Shown here one piece after another: positions 1-7,219 of a DNA stretch of 64,000 nucleotides (position 1 is the first letter of the stretch; the number at the start of each line of letters is the position of its first letter). Both the position numbers and the translations under genes were made by a program. Source of the stretch: Larkinella punicea (GTDB taxonomy: Bacteria > Bacteroidota > Bacteroidia > Cytophagales > Spirosomataceae); the NCBI RefSeq assembly GCF_003334855.1, contig NZ_QOWE01000014.1, forward strand, positions 62,001-126,000, read 5' to 3'. Under the pieces are notes generated by a model that saw only the letters and a program-made list of their open reading frames with translations, had not been told where the DNA came from and ran no database searches.

Positions 1-1
1 G

Positions 2-622
2 CAGGTGGCTGATGCCAAAAAGGACATCCCGGTGGCCCGGCTGTTCAAAGCCGATACGCCCCTGCTGGTGGTCGGCAGCGCGTGGCAGGCGGATATGGAT
101 GTGCTGATTCCGTTTTTGAACCGCTTCGACAAACCGCTAAAAGTCATCATTGCGCCCCACGAGATTCACGACGACGAAATCGAACGCTGGCGCAGCCAGC
201 TCCCCGGCCCAACCATCCGGTTTTCGGAAGCGCAATTTCTTAACCATCAAACCATTGAACCATTTAGCACTTTAATCATCGACAACGTCGGTATGCTTTC
301 GTCGCTTTACCAGTACGGCGAATTTGCTTATATCGGTGGCGCGTTTGGGAAGGGATTGCACAACATTCTGGAAGCCGCGACTTTCCGGATGCCGCTGTTT
401 TTCGGACCCAACTACGGCAAATTTCAGGAAGCGGTCGATCTGGTGAAGGCGGGGGCGGCTTTTCCGGTTTCCAACTCCGCTGAACTGGAGACCGTTTTTA
501 CGCGGCTTTATGAGGATTCTTCAGCGGCTTCCGCTATTTCCGGTGATTACGTTACTCTGAATACCGGTGCTACGTCTAAAGTGATGGAGATTGTGAAGGA
601 CACAATTGTTTCGCGGAGATAA
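2..622 (+). CDS. waaA: 3-deoxy-D-manno-octulosonic acid transferase, C-terminal part
   Basis: This is the C-terminal half (about 206 residues visible; the family is usually a little over 400) of the GT30 enzyme that transfers Kdo from CMP-Kdo to the lipid A precursor at the inner membrane. The frame is open through the left window edge, so the start lies outside. Family-typical blocks are GGAFGKGLHNILE near visible residue 110 and FGPNYGKFQEA shortly after, both part of the nucleotide-sugar-binding half of a GT-B fold. The last codons and the TAA stop (620-622) lie inside a repeat arm (609-649) whose inverted partner follows the next gene. The identification is strong; what is missing is only the N-terminal acceptor-binding half. 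Confidence 0.9.
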   Translation, partial: QVADAKKDIPVARLFKADTPLLVVGSAWQADMDVLIPFLNRFDKPLKVIIAPHEIHDDEIERWRSQLPGPTIRFSEAQFLNHQTIEPFSTLIIDNVGMLSSLYQYGEFAYIGGAFGKGLHNILEAATFRMPLFFGPNYGKFQEAVDLVKAGAAFPVSNSAELETVFTRLYEDSSAASAISGDYVTLNTGATSKVMEIVKDTIVSRR

Positions 623-649
623 GCGAAGTTTCACAGAGTTTAGCGGAGG
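609..649 (+). repeat. Left arm of CGCGGAG-type inverted repeat
   Basis: An arm that begins TTTCGCGGAG and ends TTTAGCGGAG. Its inverted partner is at 1034-1076, and related arms lie at 6653-6694 and 6713-6759. The arm overlaps the last codons of waaA and ends just before the start codon of the GxxExxY gene at 653. Confidence 0.75.
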
Positions 650-652
650 TAT

Positions 653-1045
653 ATGGAGGATAGTAAGTTGTCGTATCAGATTATTCGGGGGGCGATTGAG
701 GTTCATCGGGCATTAGGGCCGGGTTTACTGGAATCGGCTTATCAGGAGTGTTTGCAGTATGAACTATCGGAATATGGGTTGTATGTTGAACGAGAAAAAC
801 CGATGCCGATAGTTTATAAAGAGGTTCGACTGAATCACGGGTACCGGATGGATTTATTGGTAGAAGGACGAATCGTTGTGGAAACGAAAACCGTGGAGAC
901 ACTAACGGATGTTCATTTTGCCCAACTGCTCACCTATCTAAAATTAGGCAAATTTCGGTTAGGTTTGTTAATCAATTTTCACGTAACCTTGTTAAAACAA
1001 GGAGTCAGCAGAGTCCTGAACCCGGAACTAAGAAACTCCGCTTAA
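653..1045 (+). CDS. GxxExxY protein (PD-(D/E)XK nuclease-like)
   Basis: A 130-residue protein carrying the diagnostic GxxExxY motif as GLLESAY (G24, E27, Y30). Further on it has YRMDLLV and VVETK, which match the D...ExK pattern of the PD-(D/E)XK nuclease fold that this family is assigned to. Its cellular role is unknown; it is expected to be a small soluble protein. ATG at 653 follows AGCGGAGG, which could also serve as a ribosome binding site. The gene sits entirely between inverted repeat arms at 609-649 and 1034-1076, and its own last codons lie in the right arm. That suggests it moves or is maintained together with the repeats rather than belonging to the waaA or rsgA functions. Confidence 0.85.
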   Translation: MEDSKLSYQIIRGAIEVHRALGPGLLESAYQECLQYELSEYGLYVEREKPMPIVYKEVRLNHGYRMDLLVEGRIVVETKTVETLTDVHFAQLLTYLKLGKFRLGLLINFHVTLLKQGVSRVLNPELRNSA

Positions 1046-1076
1046 CTCTTTTAAACTCTGCTCAACTCCGCGAAAC
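1034..1076 (-). repeat. Right arm of CGCGGAG-type inverted repeat
   Basis: Inverted partner of 609-649. On the minus strand it begins GTTTCGCGGAGTTGAGCAGA and ends TTAAGCGGAGT. It covers the stop codon of the GxxExxY gene and ends just before the TTG start of rsgA. Confidence 0.7.
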
Positions 1077-1086
1077 AAAAATAACC

Positions 1087-2013
1087 TTGCAAAACGGCTT
1101 AATCCTACGCTCCACCGGCTCCTGGTACGAAGTCCGCAACAACGACGGACACATTTACCGCGCCCGGCTGAAAGGCAAATTCAAGATTCAGGGCCTGAAG
1201 GTCACCAACCCGATTGCCGTGGGCGACCGCGTGCGCTTCGAACTGGAAGATGAACTCGAAAATACCGTGGTCATCACCGACATCGAGCCCCGCGACAATT
1301 ACATTATCCGCAAATCCGTTCACAAAACCGGCCATGGACACATTCTGGCCGCCAACCTCGACCAGGCGGTTTTGATCGTCACGCTGGCGTTTCCGCGCAC
1401 CTCGCTCGGTTTCATCGACCGGTTTCTGGTCACCTCCGAATCGTTCCGCATCCCGACTACGCTGGTTTTCAACAAAGCTGATATTTTGAAAGACGAGGCC
1501 CTGGACTACCAGCGGGAAATCATCGACTTATACGAAAACATTGGCTACCGTTGTCTGGAAACCTCAGCCACCGAAGGTGCGAACGTCGACGTGTTCCGGA
1601 AGTTGCTGGATCAGAAAATCAGTCTGCTGGCGGGCCATTCAGGCGTTGGAAAGTCATCACTAGTCAATGCCGTGGCTCCCGATCTGCACCTGCGAACGAA
1701 TGAAGTTTCGACGTTTGCCAACAAAGGTGTTCACACCACGACATTCGCCGAGATGTTCGAGATTGCGCCCGACACCTACATCATCGACACGCCCGGTATC
1801 AAGGAATTGGGGTTGGCCGATATGGCGAAAGAGGAAATCAGCCACTATTTTCCCGAAATGCGTGACCGCCTGAACCAGTGCCGGTTTCACAACTGCCTGC
1901 ACATCAACGAACCGGGTTGCGCCATCAAGGAAGCCGTCGGCACCGAAGACATTGCCGAAAGCCGCTACTGGAGTTATCTGGGCATGGTTTCGGGGGACGA
2001 CAACCGGAGGTAG
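1087..2013 (+). CDS. rsgA: Ribosome small subunit-dependent GTPase A
   Basis: A 308-residue circularly permuted GTPase that checks late maturation of the 30S ribosomal subunit. An N-terminal OB-fold region (about residues 1-75) comes first. The GTPase motifs follow in permuted order: NKAD (G4, about 129), GHSGVGKSS (G1, about 182) and DTPGI (G3, about 236). A C-terminal zinc knuckle follows, with Cys/His spacing in CRFHNCLHINEPGC. Length is normal for the family. The start is a TTG at 1087; the residues that follow (QNGLILRSTGSWYEV) match the normal family N-terminus, so no upstream start is needed. It is convergent with the next gene across a long hairpin. Confidence 0.95.
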   Translation: MQNGLILRSTGSWYEVRNNDGHIYRARLKGKFKIQGLKVTNPIAVGDRVRFELEDELENTVVITDIEPRDNYIIRKSVHKTGHGHILAANLDQAVLIVTLAFPRTSLGFIDRFLVTSESFRIPTTLVFNKADILKDEALDYQREIIDLYENIGYRCLETSATEGANVDVFRKLLDQKISLLAGHSGVGKSSLVNAVAPDLHLRTNEVSTFANKGVHTTTFAEMFEIAPDTYIIDTPGIKELGLADMAKEEISHYFPEMRDRLNQCRFHNCLHINEPGCAIKEAVGTEDIAESRYWSYLGMVSGDDNRR

Positions 2014-2024
2014 TTATAAATGAT

Positions 2025-2094
2025 GAGTTATGAATGATGGATGATGAATTTACTATATGTACATTCATCGTTCATCATCCATCATTCATAATTC
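2025..2094. terminator. Bidirectional hairpin between rsgA and the TIM-barrel gene
   Basis: Arms at 2025-2048 and 2071-2094 pair over about 24 bp with one mismatch; the word is TTATGAATGATGGATGATGA. The right arm covers the last codons of the minus-strand gene. A related copy of the same word lies at 2997-3025, so this is also a dispersed repeat. There is no long T-tract, so the terminator role is inferred from the convergent position. Confidence 0.5.
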
Positions 2095-2999
2095 TTTAGG
2101 GCTTTCTTGACTTTTTCGTAGAAGACGGGGACTTTCGTTCGGGGGTCGCCTTTGCCCAGCGTTTCGATGGGGAGATAACCGCGATAACCCGATTCGCGGA
2201 CAATCTGCATGATTTTAGGCAAATCCGTCACGACTTCCTGCCCGTTGATAAACAGGTTTTCCTTGATCTGCCACGTTGCTGCGTGCGGAGCCACGCTGGC
2301 GATCTGCGCGTAGGGATCGCCGATTTTAAAGCTGCCAATATCCAGATTAACCGCCAGCCATTCCGAGTTTACCCGTCTGACAACGTCCAGAAGCTGATCC
2401 GCCGTCTGAATAAAATCCGCGTGGTTTTGCAGGACAATGATCACGCCCTGCCGGGCCGCGAACTCGACACATTCCTGAAGCGCGTCAACAACCCAAGTCG
2501 TAACTTCCTCGCGGTTATAACCGGCTTTGAGTTCCTTGCCAACTCCGGAGAAAACCCGCAAGACGGGTGCCCCGAACCGGGCGGCAAAGCCCACCCATTT
2601 TTTGACCAGCTCGATTTCGGCTTTCCGGCGCGTTAGGTCGGGCAACGTAAAGTCGTTCCGCACGCCGGTTCCGCTGATGTCGAGGCCCAGCCGAAATGCT
2701 TTTCGCTTGATTTCGTAAAGATAACTGTCGTCTGGTAAAGCCGGATAGCCGGGGAAGTAATAGGCGGTCGGATCAACCGCATCGAAGCCCAGTTCCGCGC
2801 AAAAAGTCAGCACCTGTTCCAACGTCATCTGGCCACTCATCAGCGGATCGTTGAACGAGTAAAGATTGCAACTAAGCCGAACCCGCTCCGGTTTGGCCTC
2901 TAGCAAAGGAGTCACCGAAGGCACTCCACTAACCAGAAGTGGCACGCCAGCAAAGGCGGTTTTGAGAAAACTCCGGCGATCCGATTGCGGCTTTTCCAT
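2082..2999 (-). CDS. Exported sugar phosphate isomerase/epimerase (AP endonuclease 2-like TIM barrel)
   Basis: About 305 residues. The N-terminus carries a twin-arginine-type signal (DRRSFLKTAFAGVPLLVSG), pointing to export of a folded protein. The rest fits the xylose-isomerase-like TIM barrel family: FCAELGFDAVDPTAYYFPGY early on, an acidic/His set including QNHADF and NLDIGSF, and YLPIETLG near the end. Members isomerise or epimerise small sugars, or act on keto-sugar intermediates; the substrate cannot be read here. An in-frame ATG exists six codons upstream (3017), but those codons fall in a dispersed repeat, so the ATG at 2999 (MEKPQSDRR) is preferred. It follows the cystathionine synthase-like gene by a short gap and may be co-transcribed with it. 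Confidence 0.8.
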   Translation of the reverse strand: MEKPQSDRRSFLKTAFAGVPLLVSGVPSVTPLLEAKPERVRLSCNLYSFNDPLMSGQMTLEQVLTFCAELGFDAVDPTAYYFPGYPALPDDSYLYEIKRKAFRLGLDISGTGVRNDFTLPDLTRRKAEIELVKKWVGFAARFGAPVLRVFSGVGKELKAGYNREEVTTWVVDALQECVEFAARQGVIIVLQNHADFIQTADQLLDVVRRVNSEWLAVNLDIGSFKIGDPYAQIASVAPHAATWQIKENLFINGQEVVTDLPKIMQIVRESGYRGYLPIETLGKGDPRTKVPVFYEKVKKALKNYE

Positions 3000-3027
3000 C
3001 CATCGTTCATCATTCATAACTCATCGT

Positions 3028-4404
3028 TCAATTGGTGATCGCTGCCAGCAAATCCGCCTGCGTAATGATGTGGACCTGCTGGTTTTCGTCGCGCACCAGC
3101 AACGCCTTGTTGTCGCGGTCGATGAGTGACGACAGCACATCGACGGTGTTGTCGAGCGCGACAAATTTGAATGGTTTGTCCATCACCTCGCCGACAGTGA
3201 GGTCTTTCACGGCGGGGTCTTCGATGAGTTTGCTCAAAATGGTCGAGTCGGTCAGGCTGCCGACGATTTCGCCGTTGGTTTCCGTCACCGGAATTTGCGA
3301 AATGCTGTGCTGGTTGAGCAGCCGGATGGCGTCGCCCACTTTCAGTTCCCGGCCGACGGTCGTTAGGGCTCCTTTTCCGTTTTTGCTGCGAACAATGTCG
3401 CGGGCGGTCGAAAACTCGCGGGATTCCAGAAAACCGTGGTCTTTCATCCAGGTATCGTTGTAGATTTTGCCGAGGTAGCGTGTGCCGTGGTCGGGCAGCA
3501 GAATGATCAGCACATCGTCGTCGGTCAGGTGTTCCCGCGCCCATTCCAACGCCCCGTGCACCGCCGAACCGGTCGACCAGCCGACGAAAAGCCCTTCCTC
3601 CTTCGACAACCGCCGGGCCATAATGGCCGCGTCTTTGTCGGTCACCTTCACGAAATGATCGATCAAACTGAAATCGACGTTTTGCGGCAAAATATCCTCG
3701 CCGATGCCTTCCGTCAGGTACGGATACACCTCGCGCTGGTCGAAAATGCCGGTTTCCTTGTATTTTTTGAACACCGACCCGTAGGTATCGATGCCAACTG
3801 TGACCACATTCGGATTCTGTTCTTTCAGGAATTTGGCCGTTCCGCAAATCGTCCCGCCCGTTCCGACGCCCGCGGCAAAGTGCGTGATTTTGCCTTCCGT
3901 ATCGCGCCAGATTTCGGGTCCGGTGGTGTTGTAATGAGCCGCCGTGTTCGAGAGGTTGTCGTATTGGTTGGGGTAAATCGAGTTCGGAATTTCGCGGTTC
4001 AGGCGTTTGGCCACGGAATAATACGATCGCGGATCATCGGGTTCCACGTTGGTCGGGCAAACGACCACATCGGCACCCACCGCCCGCAGAATGTCGATTT
4101 TCTCCTTCGACTGTTTATCGGCCATCGTGAAAATGCACTTGTAGCCCTTCGCAATGGCCGCCAGCGCCAGACCAAAACCGGTATTGCCGCTCGTGCCTTC
4201 GATGATGGTGCCGCCCGGCTGGATGATTCCGGCCTTCTCCGCGTCCTCGATCATCCGAACGGCGATGCGGTCTTTCACCGAGTTGCCGGGGTTAAAGTAC
4301 TCGACTTTTGCCAAAACCGTCCCCCGGATGCCTTTGGTCACCTTATTCAGCTTCACCAGGGGCGTGTCGCCGATGGTATCTATGATGGAGTTGTAGTATT
4401 TCAT
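3028..4404 (-). CDS. Cystathionine beta-synthase-like PLP enzyme with C-terminal CBS pair
   Basis: A 458-residue cytoplasmic fold-type II PLP enzyme. NSVKDRI supplies the Schiff-base lysine (K44), GTSGNTG (70-76) is the substrate-binding loop, and GVGTGGT (about 183) binds the PLP phosphate. From about residue 335 two CBS domains follow, the arrangement of cystathionine beta-synthase rather than plain cysteine synthase. The likely reaction is condensation of serine (or an activated serine) with homocysteine or sulfide. The ATG at 4404 overlaps the stop codon of the upstream TOPRIM-like gene in an ATGA, so the gene is translationally coupled to an AT-rich putative defence pair. The enzyme class is secure; cystathionine versus cysteine synthesis is not. 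Confidence 0.88.
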   Translation of the reverse strand: MKYYNSIIDTIGDTPLVKLNKVTKGIRGTVLAKVEYFNPGNSVKDRIAVRMIEDAEKAGIIQPGGTIIEGTSGNTGFGLALAAIAKGYKCIFTMADKQSKEKIDILRAVGADVVVCPTNVEPDDPRSYYSVAKRLNREIPNSIYPNQYDNLSNTAAHYNTTGPEIWRDTEGKITHFAAGVGTGGTICGTAKFLKEQNPNVVTVGIDTYGSVFKKYKETGIFDQREVYPYLTEGIGEDILPQNVDFSLIDHFVKVTDKDAAIMARRLSKEEGLFVGWSTGSAVHGALEWAREHLTDDDVLIILLPDHGTRYLGKIYNDTWMKDHGFLESREFSTARDIVRSKNGKGALTTVGRELKVGDAIRLLNQHSISQIPVTETNGEIVGSLTDSTILSKLIEDPAVKDLTVGEVMDKPFKFVALDNTVDVLSSLIDRDNKALLVRDENQQVHIITQADLLAAITN

Positions 4405-5024
4405 GGTTTTGTGGTGTTGTTGTACGACGCCAGAAAAGTAACGATTTGTTTATGAAAATGGTCAAACGAGCGGGATTGTTTCGCGAGTTCTTCAAAATCA
4501 GCTTTTTCGGCGACGGTTTGCGCTACTTCCTCTATTTTCCATTGTTTTGCTTTTTTATCGCCATAAACAAATGCCTTTAGCTCATCCTGATGATTTTTTT
4601 CAAGGCTATTATTGGCAGGGCGTTTTCCATCGTCCAGTCTATATTTTTGATAAGCCAACCAATGTTCGATTGCCTGAACAGGTACATAAAGCTTAATCTG
4701 GTGTCCGTATTTCTTCAAGATTGGCTTAACGGCATTCTCAAGTTTTTTCAACTCTTTTGTATGATCGCTTTGCTCGGGTGTCTGATCGGGTCGATCTAAA
4801 TCAACGCCAATTAAGCACAAAACAGCACCATCCTGGAAAGCACTTTGCCCTAACTTGGCAGCTTCGTTATAGACTTTGGATTTACTTGGTTGTTTTTTCA
4901 ACAGGTCAATTTTACTTCGTTTAACCTGCAATCCAAGTGACGAAGTCATGCGCTGGAGGTAAACCGGAATAAACTTGTATTCGGAATATCCCTCAGCGAT
5001 CAAGGCATACTTAATTGATTTCAT
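4401..5024 (-). CDS. TOPRIM-like (DUF4276-like) putative nuclease
   Basis: A 207-residue protein that opens with the first strand of a TOPRIM-like fold, ALIAEGYSEYKF (E11, E15), and has a second acidic motif CLIGVDLDRPD (D75, D77). The E...DxD pattern is that of OLD, DUF4276 and DUF4435 nucleases. It has no signal peptide or membrane segment. It overlaps both neighbours by 4 bp (ATGA): the ATPase gene upstream and the cystathionine synthase-like gene downstream. Like the ATPase, it is clearly more AT-rich than the rest of the window. By family knowledge, ATPase + TOPRIM pairs occur in anti-phage modules (OLD, PARIS). Function here is inferred from that arrangement; exact family membership was not tested. 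Confidence 0.65.
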   Translation of the reverse strand: MKSIKYALIAEGYSEYKFIPVYLQRMTSSLGLQVKRSKIDLLKKQPSKSKVYNEAAKLGQSAFQDGAVLCLIGVDLDRPDQTPEQSDHTKELKKLENAVKPILKKYGHQIKLYVPVQAIEHWLAYQKYRLDDGKRPANNSLEKNHQDELKAFVYGDKKAKQWKIEEVAQTVAEKADFEELAKQSRSFDHFHKQIVTFLASYNNTTKP

Positions 5025-6127
5025 AATTCTTCGGTGGGAACTCCTCCTAATAATCCATACATCCAGTTTTTGCCTAAATCATCTGTAAAATCGATTTCCT
5101 CAAGCCCATCTTCACGACTCCGTTGATGAGAGGGTTCTATGATGTCTTTCTGCAAATTCCGAACATAAGTGGCCCCTTCTTCATCTTTGTTAAAGACAAA
5201 AACTGCTTCGGGCATAGATGTGAATTCGTTCAATACATTTTCGTTATGCGTTGTCAGAATAATCTGAATGTCTTTTTCATCAGCCAAACGAAAAATGAAA
5301 TTCATGACTTCATGAATCCGGCGTGGATGAATGCCTTTTTCTGGTTCTTCGAGAAGGAGAAGTTTGGGCGGATTGGGTTGGTGAATAATACACAAAAGAA
5401 TCAAAAAATAAAGAGTACCTTCTGACAATTCATCTGCCCAAAAAGAAAGATTACTTTTTTCATTATGCAACCCAAGCCGTTTAAAAGTTTTATCTCCAAA
5501 AGATCTTCTTAAATAATGATCACTACCAATATCAACAGGATCAAAACTTATATAATCAAACTCGGGCAAGCACCTTTTTAAATCTTGTTCAATTTGATAG
5601 TAGTTAGTCCTGTATTTATCTCTTAATAGTTCTAAAAAAGGAATAATATTAGTTCCAAATTCATCAATATAATCGTTACCGGCTAAAATAGGATATGCTC
5701 CCCGAATCTTTTCCGGTTGAGGTGTATATATTTTTAGTTTATTTGATCTTATGTACGAAGATCTATACTCAATATCCAGCTTTTTCTTTTGCAGATCTGT
5801 CAACTCGTCTATCTCTCTTGGCTGATTATCCATCCAAGTTTCTTCTTTAACTTCATCTGCAATAATTTTATATATTCTTTTTATAAACAACTCACCATAT
5901 GTGGTAGAGGTACTAATTGTAATAATAGTATCCTCTACTCTTTTATTAAATGTATGATTCCAATTATCTGGATACTTCATTACGTTATATGAGCTAAAAA
6001 ACTCCAGCGCCTTCAAAAAATTCGTCTTCCCCGAGTTATTCGGGCCAATCAATAGATTGACTTTTTCAAGATTCAGTTTAACGTCTTTCAGGCTTTTGAA
6101 ATTCTGGATGGAAACGCGCTTTAGCAT
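5021..6127 (-). CDS. AAA/ABC-like ATPase (AAA_15/AAA_21 type), partner of TOPRIM-like protein
   Basis: About 368 residues from the preferred ATG at 6127 (MLKRVSIQNFKSLKDV). IGPNNSGKTNFL is the Walker A motif, DELSEGTLYFL the ABC-type signature region, LLLLEEPEKGIHP the Walker B, and ILTTHNENVLNEF the switch-histidine region. This is the compact SMC/OLD-like ATPase architecture with a short middle insert. An in-frame ATG at 6181 would add 18 residues, but those codons run through a palindromic repeat, so they are probably not translated. The gene is AT-rich, poor in family-housekeeping features, and overlaps the TOPRIM-like gene by ATGA. It likely acts with that gene as a defence or DNA-damage module; this is inference. 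Confidence 0.8.
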   Translation of the reverse strand: MLKRVSIQNFKSLKDVKLNLEKVNLLIGPNNSGKTNFLKALEFFSSYNVMKYPDNWNHTFNKRVEDTIITISTSTTYGELFIKRIYKIIADEVKEETWMDNQPREIDELTDLQKKKLDIEYRSSYIRSNKLKIYTPQPEKIRGAYPILAGNDYIDEFGTNIIPFLELLRDKYRTNYYQIEQDLKRCLPEFDYISFDPVDIGSDHYLRRSFGDKTFKRLGLHNEKSNLSFWADELSEGTLYFLILLCIIHQPNPPKLLLLEEPEKGIHPRRIHEVMNFIFRLADEKDIQIILTTHNENVLNEFTSMPEAVFVFNKDEEGATYVRNLQKDIIEPSHQRSREDGLEEIDFTDDLGKNWMYGLLGGVPTEEL

Positions 6128-6140
6128 ATTCGTATGAGCT

Positions 6141-6206
6141 AAACCGTTGAAACGGTTTTTATTGAACGGGTTTGTTTTCATTCAAACCCACGACTAAAGT
6201 CATGGG
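6141..6206. repeat. Pair of REP-like palindromes at the edge of the AT-rich cassette
   Basis: Two short palindromes lie close together: AAACCGTTGAAACGGTTT (6141-6158) and CCCACGACTAAAGTCATGGG (6187-6206). Their form resembles REP sequences mobilised by REP-associated tyrosine transposases in Bacteroidota. They sit exactly where base composition changes from the AT-rich ATPase gene to the GC-richer epimerase gene. Confidence 0.6.
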
Positions 6207-6232
6207 CTGGTTACTTCTCTATTCTTTCTTCT

Positions 6233-6652
6233 TTACTCCTTGCTCTCCTCTTTCACTTCCTGACACAACTCCACCAACACGCCGTTCGTTTCTTTCGGAT
6301 GCAGGAAGCAAACCAGCTTGTTGTCGGCGCCCCGTTTGGGGGTTTCGTTCAGGGGCGTAAATCCTTCGGTTTTCAGGCGGTCGATTTCAGCGTAAATATC
6401 CGACACCTCGAAGGCGATGTGGTGGATGCCTTCGCCCTTTTTTTCCAGAAACTTCGCAATGGGGCTGTCGGGGTGGGTGGCTTCCAAGAGTTCGATCTTG
6501 GTCTGGTTTATTTTGAAAAACGAGGTCGTCACGCCCTCCGACTCCACGGCTTCAGCCTTGTAAGGTTTTTCGCCCAACAACTTCGTAAACAAGGCATTGG
6601 AAGCCGCCAGGCTATTTACCGCAATGCCGATATGCTCTACATTCGTCAACAT
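6233..6652 (-). CDS. mce: Methylmalonyl-CoA epimerase
   Basis: A 139-residue vicinal-oxygen-chelate (glyoxalase-fold) protein that interconverts (R)- and (S)-methylmalonyl-CoA in propionate and branched-chain degradation. Two VOC half-repeats are visible: NVEHIGIAVNSL at the start with its metal-binding His, and GIHHIAFEVSDI at about residue 75 with the second His. Glutamates in KIELLE and VLVELC complete the metal site. Length matches the family. The gene stands alone on the minus strand; a CGCGGAG-type repeat arm begins one base upstream of its ATG. Confidence 0.92.
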   Translation of the reverse strand: MLTNVEHIGIAVNSLAASNALFTKLLGEKPYKAEAVESEGVTTSFFKINQTKIELLEATHPDSPIAKFLEKKGEGIHHIAFEVSDIYAEIDRLKTEGFTPLNETPKRGADNKLVCFLHPKETNGVLVELCQEVKEESKE

Positions 6653-6694
6653 TTCTCCGCTAATCTCTTTAGTTCTCCGCTTATCTCCGCGAAA
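6653..6694 (-). repeat. CGCGGAG-type repeat arm upstream of mce
   Basis: It reads CTCCGCTAATC and then CTCCGCTTATCTCCGCGAAAC, matching the arm at 1034-1076. It pairs in inverted orientation with 6713-6759 across an 18-bp gap, here without a gene in between. Confidence 0.7.
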
Positions 6695-6712
6695 CCGCTT
6701 TCAAGTTATAAA

Positions 6713-6759
6713 GTTATTTCGCAGAGTTGAGCAGAGAACCGCAGAGTTAAGCGGAGTTT
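6713..6759 (+). repeat. CGCAGAG-type repeat arm upstream of the IscA-type gene
   Basis: It contains TTTCGCAGAGTTGAGCAGAG and then CGCAGAGTTAAGCGGAG, matching the arm at 609-649. With 6653-6694 it forms a long imperfect palindrome between the divergent mce and Fe-S genes. Confidence 0.7.
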
Positions 6760-6822
6760 TTGAAGAAACTTTTCTTTTCCGTACACGGTTTTTACCTTAG
6801 CGTCCAACTACTACGTAAGATT

Positions 6823-7149
6823 ATGGTTTCGGTAACTGATAAAGCCAAAGATAAAATTGTTGAACTCCGCCAGAAAGACGGTTTGAACGACAACTATGCC
6901 ATCCGCGTGGCGGTTGAGGGCGGGGGTTGCTCCGGTCTGATGTACGATTTGCAATTCGATACGGCTCAGCAACCCAACGACCACATCGTCGAAGACAAAG
7001 GCATCAAAATTTACGTCGACCGGAAGAGCCTGCTCTATTTGGCCGGCACCGAACTGGATTTTTCCGACGGCCTGAACGGCAAAGGATTTCAGTTCAAAAA
7101 CCCCAACGCCAGCCGGACCTGCGGTTGTGGAGAGAGCTTCTCCGTCTAA
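6823..7149 (+). CDS. Iron-sulfur cluster assembly protein, IscA/ErpA (HesB) family
   Basis: A 108-residue A-type Fe-S carrier that receives clusters from the scaffold and passes them to target proteins in the cytoplasm. The three family cysteines are present: one in GGGCSGLMY (about residue 37) and two in the C-terminal CGCGESF. The start is placed at ATG 6823 (MVSVTDKAKDKIVEL), which gives the normal family length. An in-frame upstream codon at 6760 would add a 21-residue extension without family support. A clear hairpin with a T-tract follows the stop codon. Confidence 0.92.
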   Translation: MVSVTDKAKDKIVELRQKDGLNDNYAIRVAVEGGGCSGLMYDLQFDTAQQPNDHIVEDKGIKIYVDRKSLLYLAGTELDFSDGLNGKGFQFKNPNASRTCGCGESFSV

Positions 7150-7183
7150 GCAGCGACGGACACAATTCTTGATTAGGTTTGTT

Positions 7184-7219
7184 AAAGGCACCGTCGGCTT
7201 CCACGCGGTGCCTTTTTTT
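7184..7219. terminator. Rho-independent terminator after the IscA-type gene
   Basis: The stem AAAGGCACCG/CGGTGCCTTT with a GC-rich loop is followed by a run of seven T. The A-rich left flank lets it work on the minus strand as well, and its right edge touches the stop codon of the convergent TonB-like gene. Confidence 0.85.

Noticed and set aside
3436-4455. 339-codon plus-strand open frame
   Set aside because: Antisense to the cystathionine synthase-like gene, which has complete catalytic motifs.
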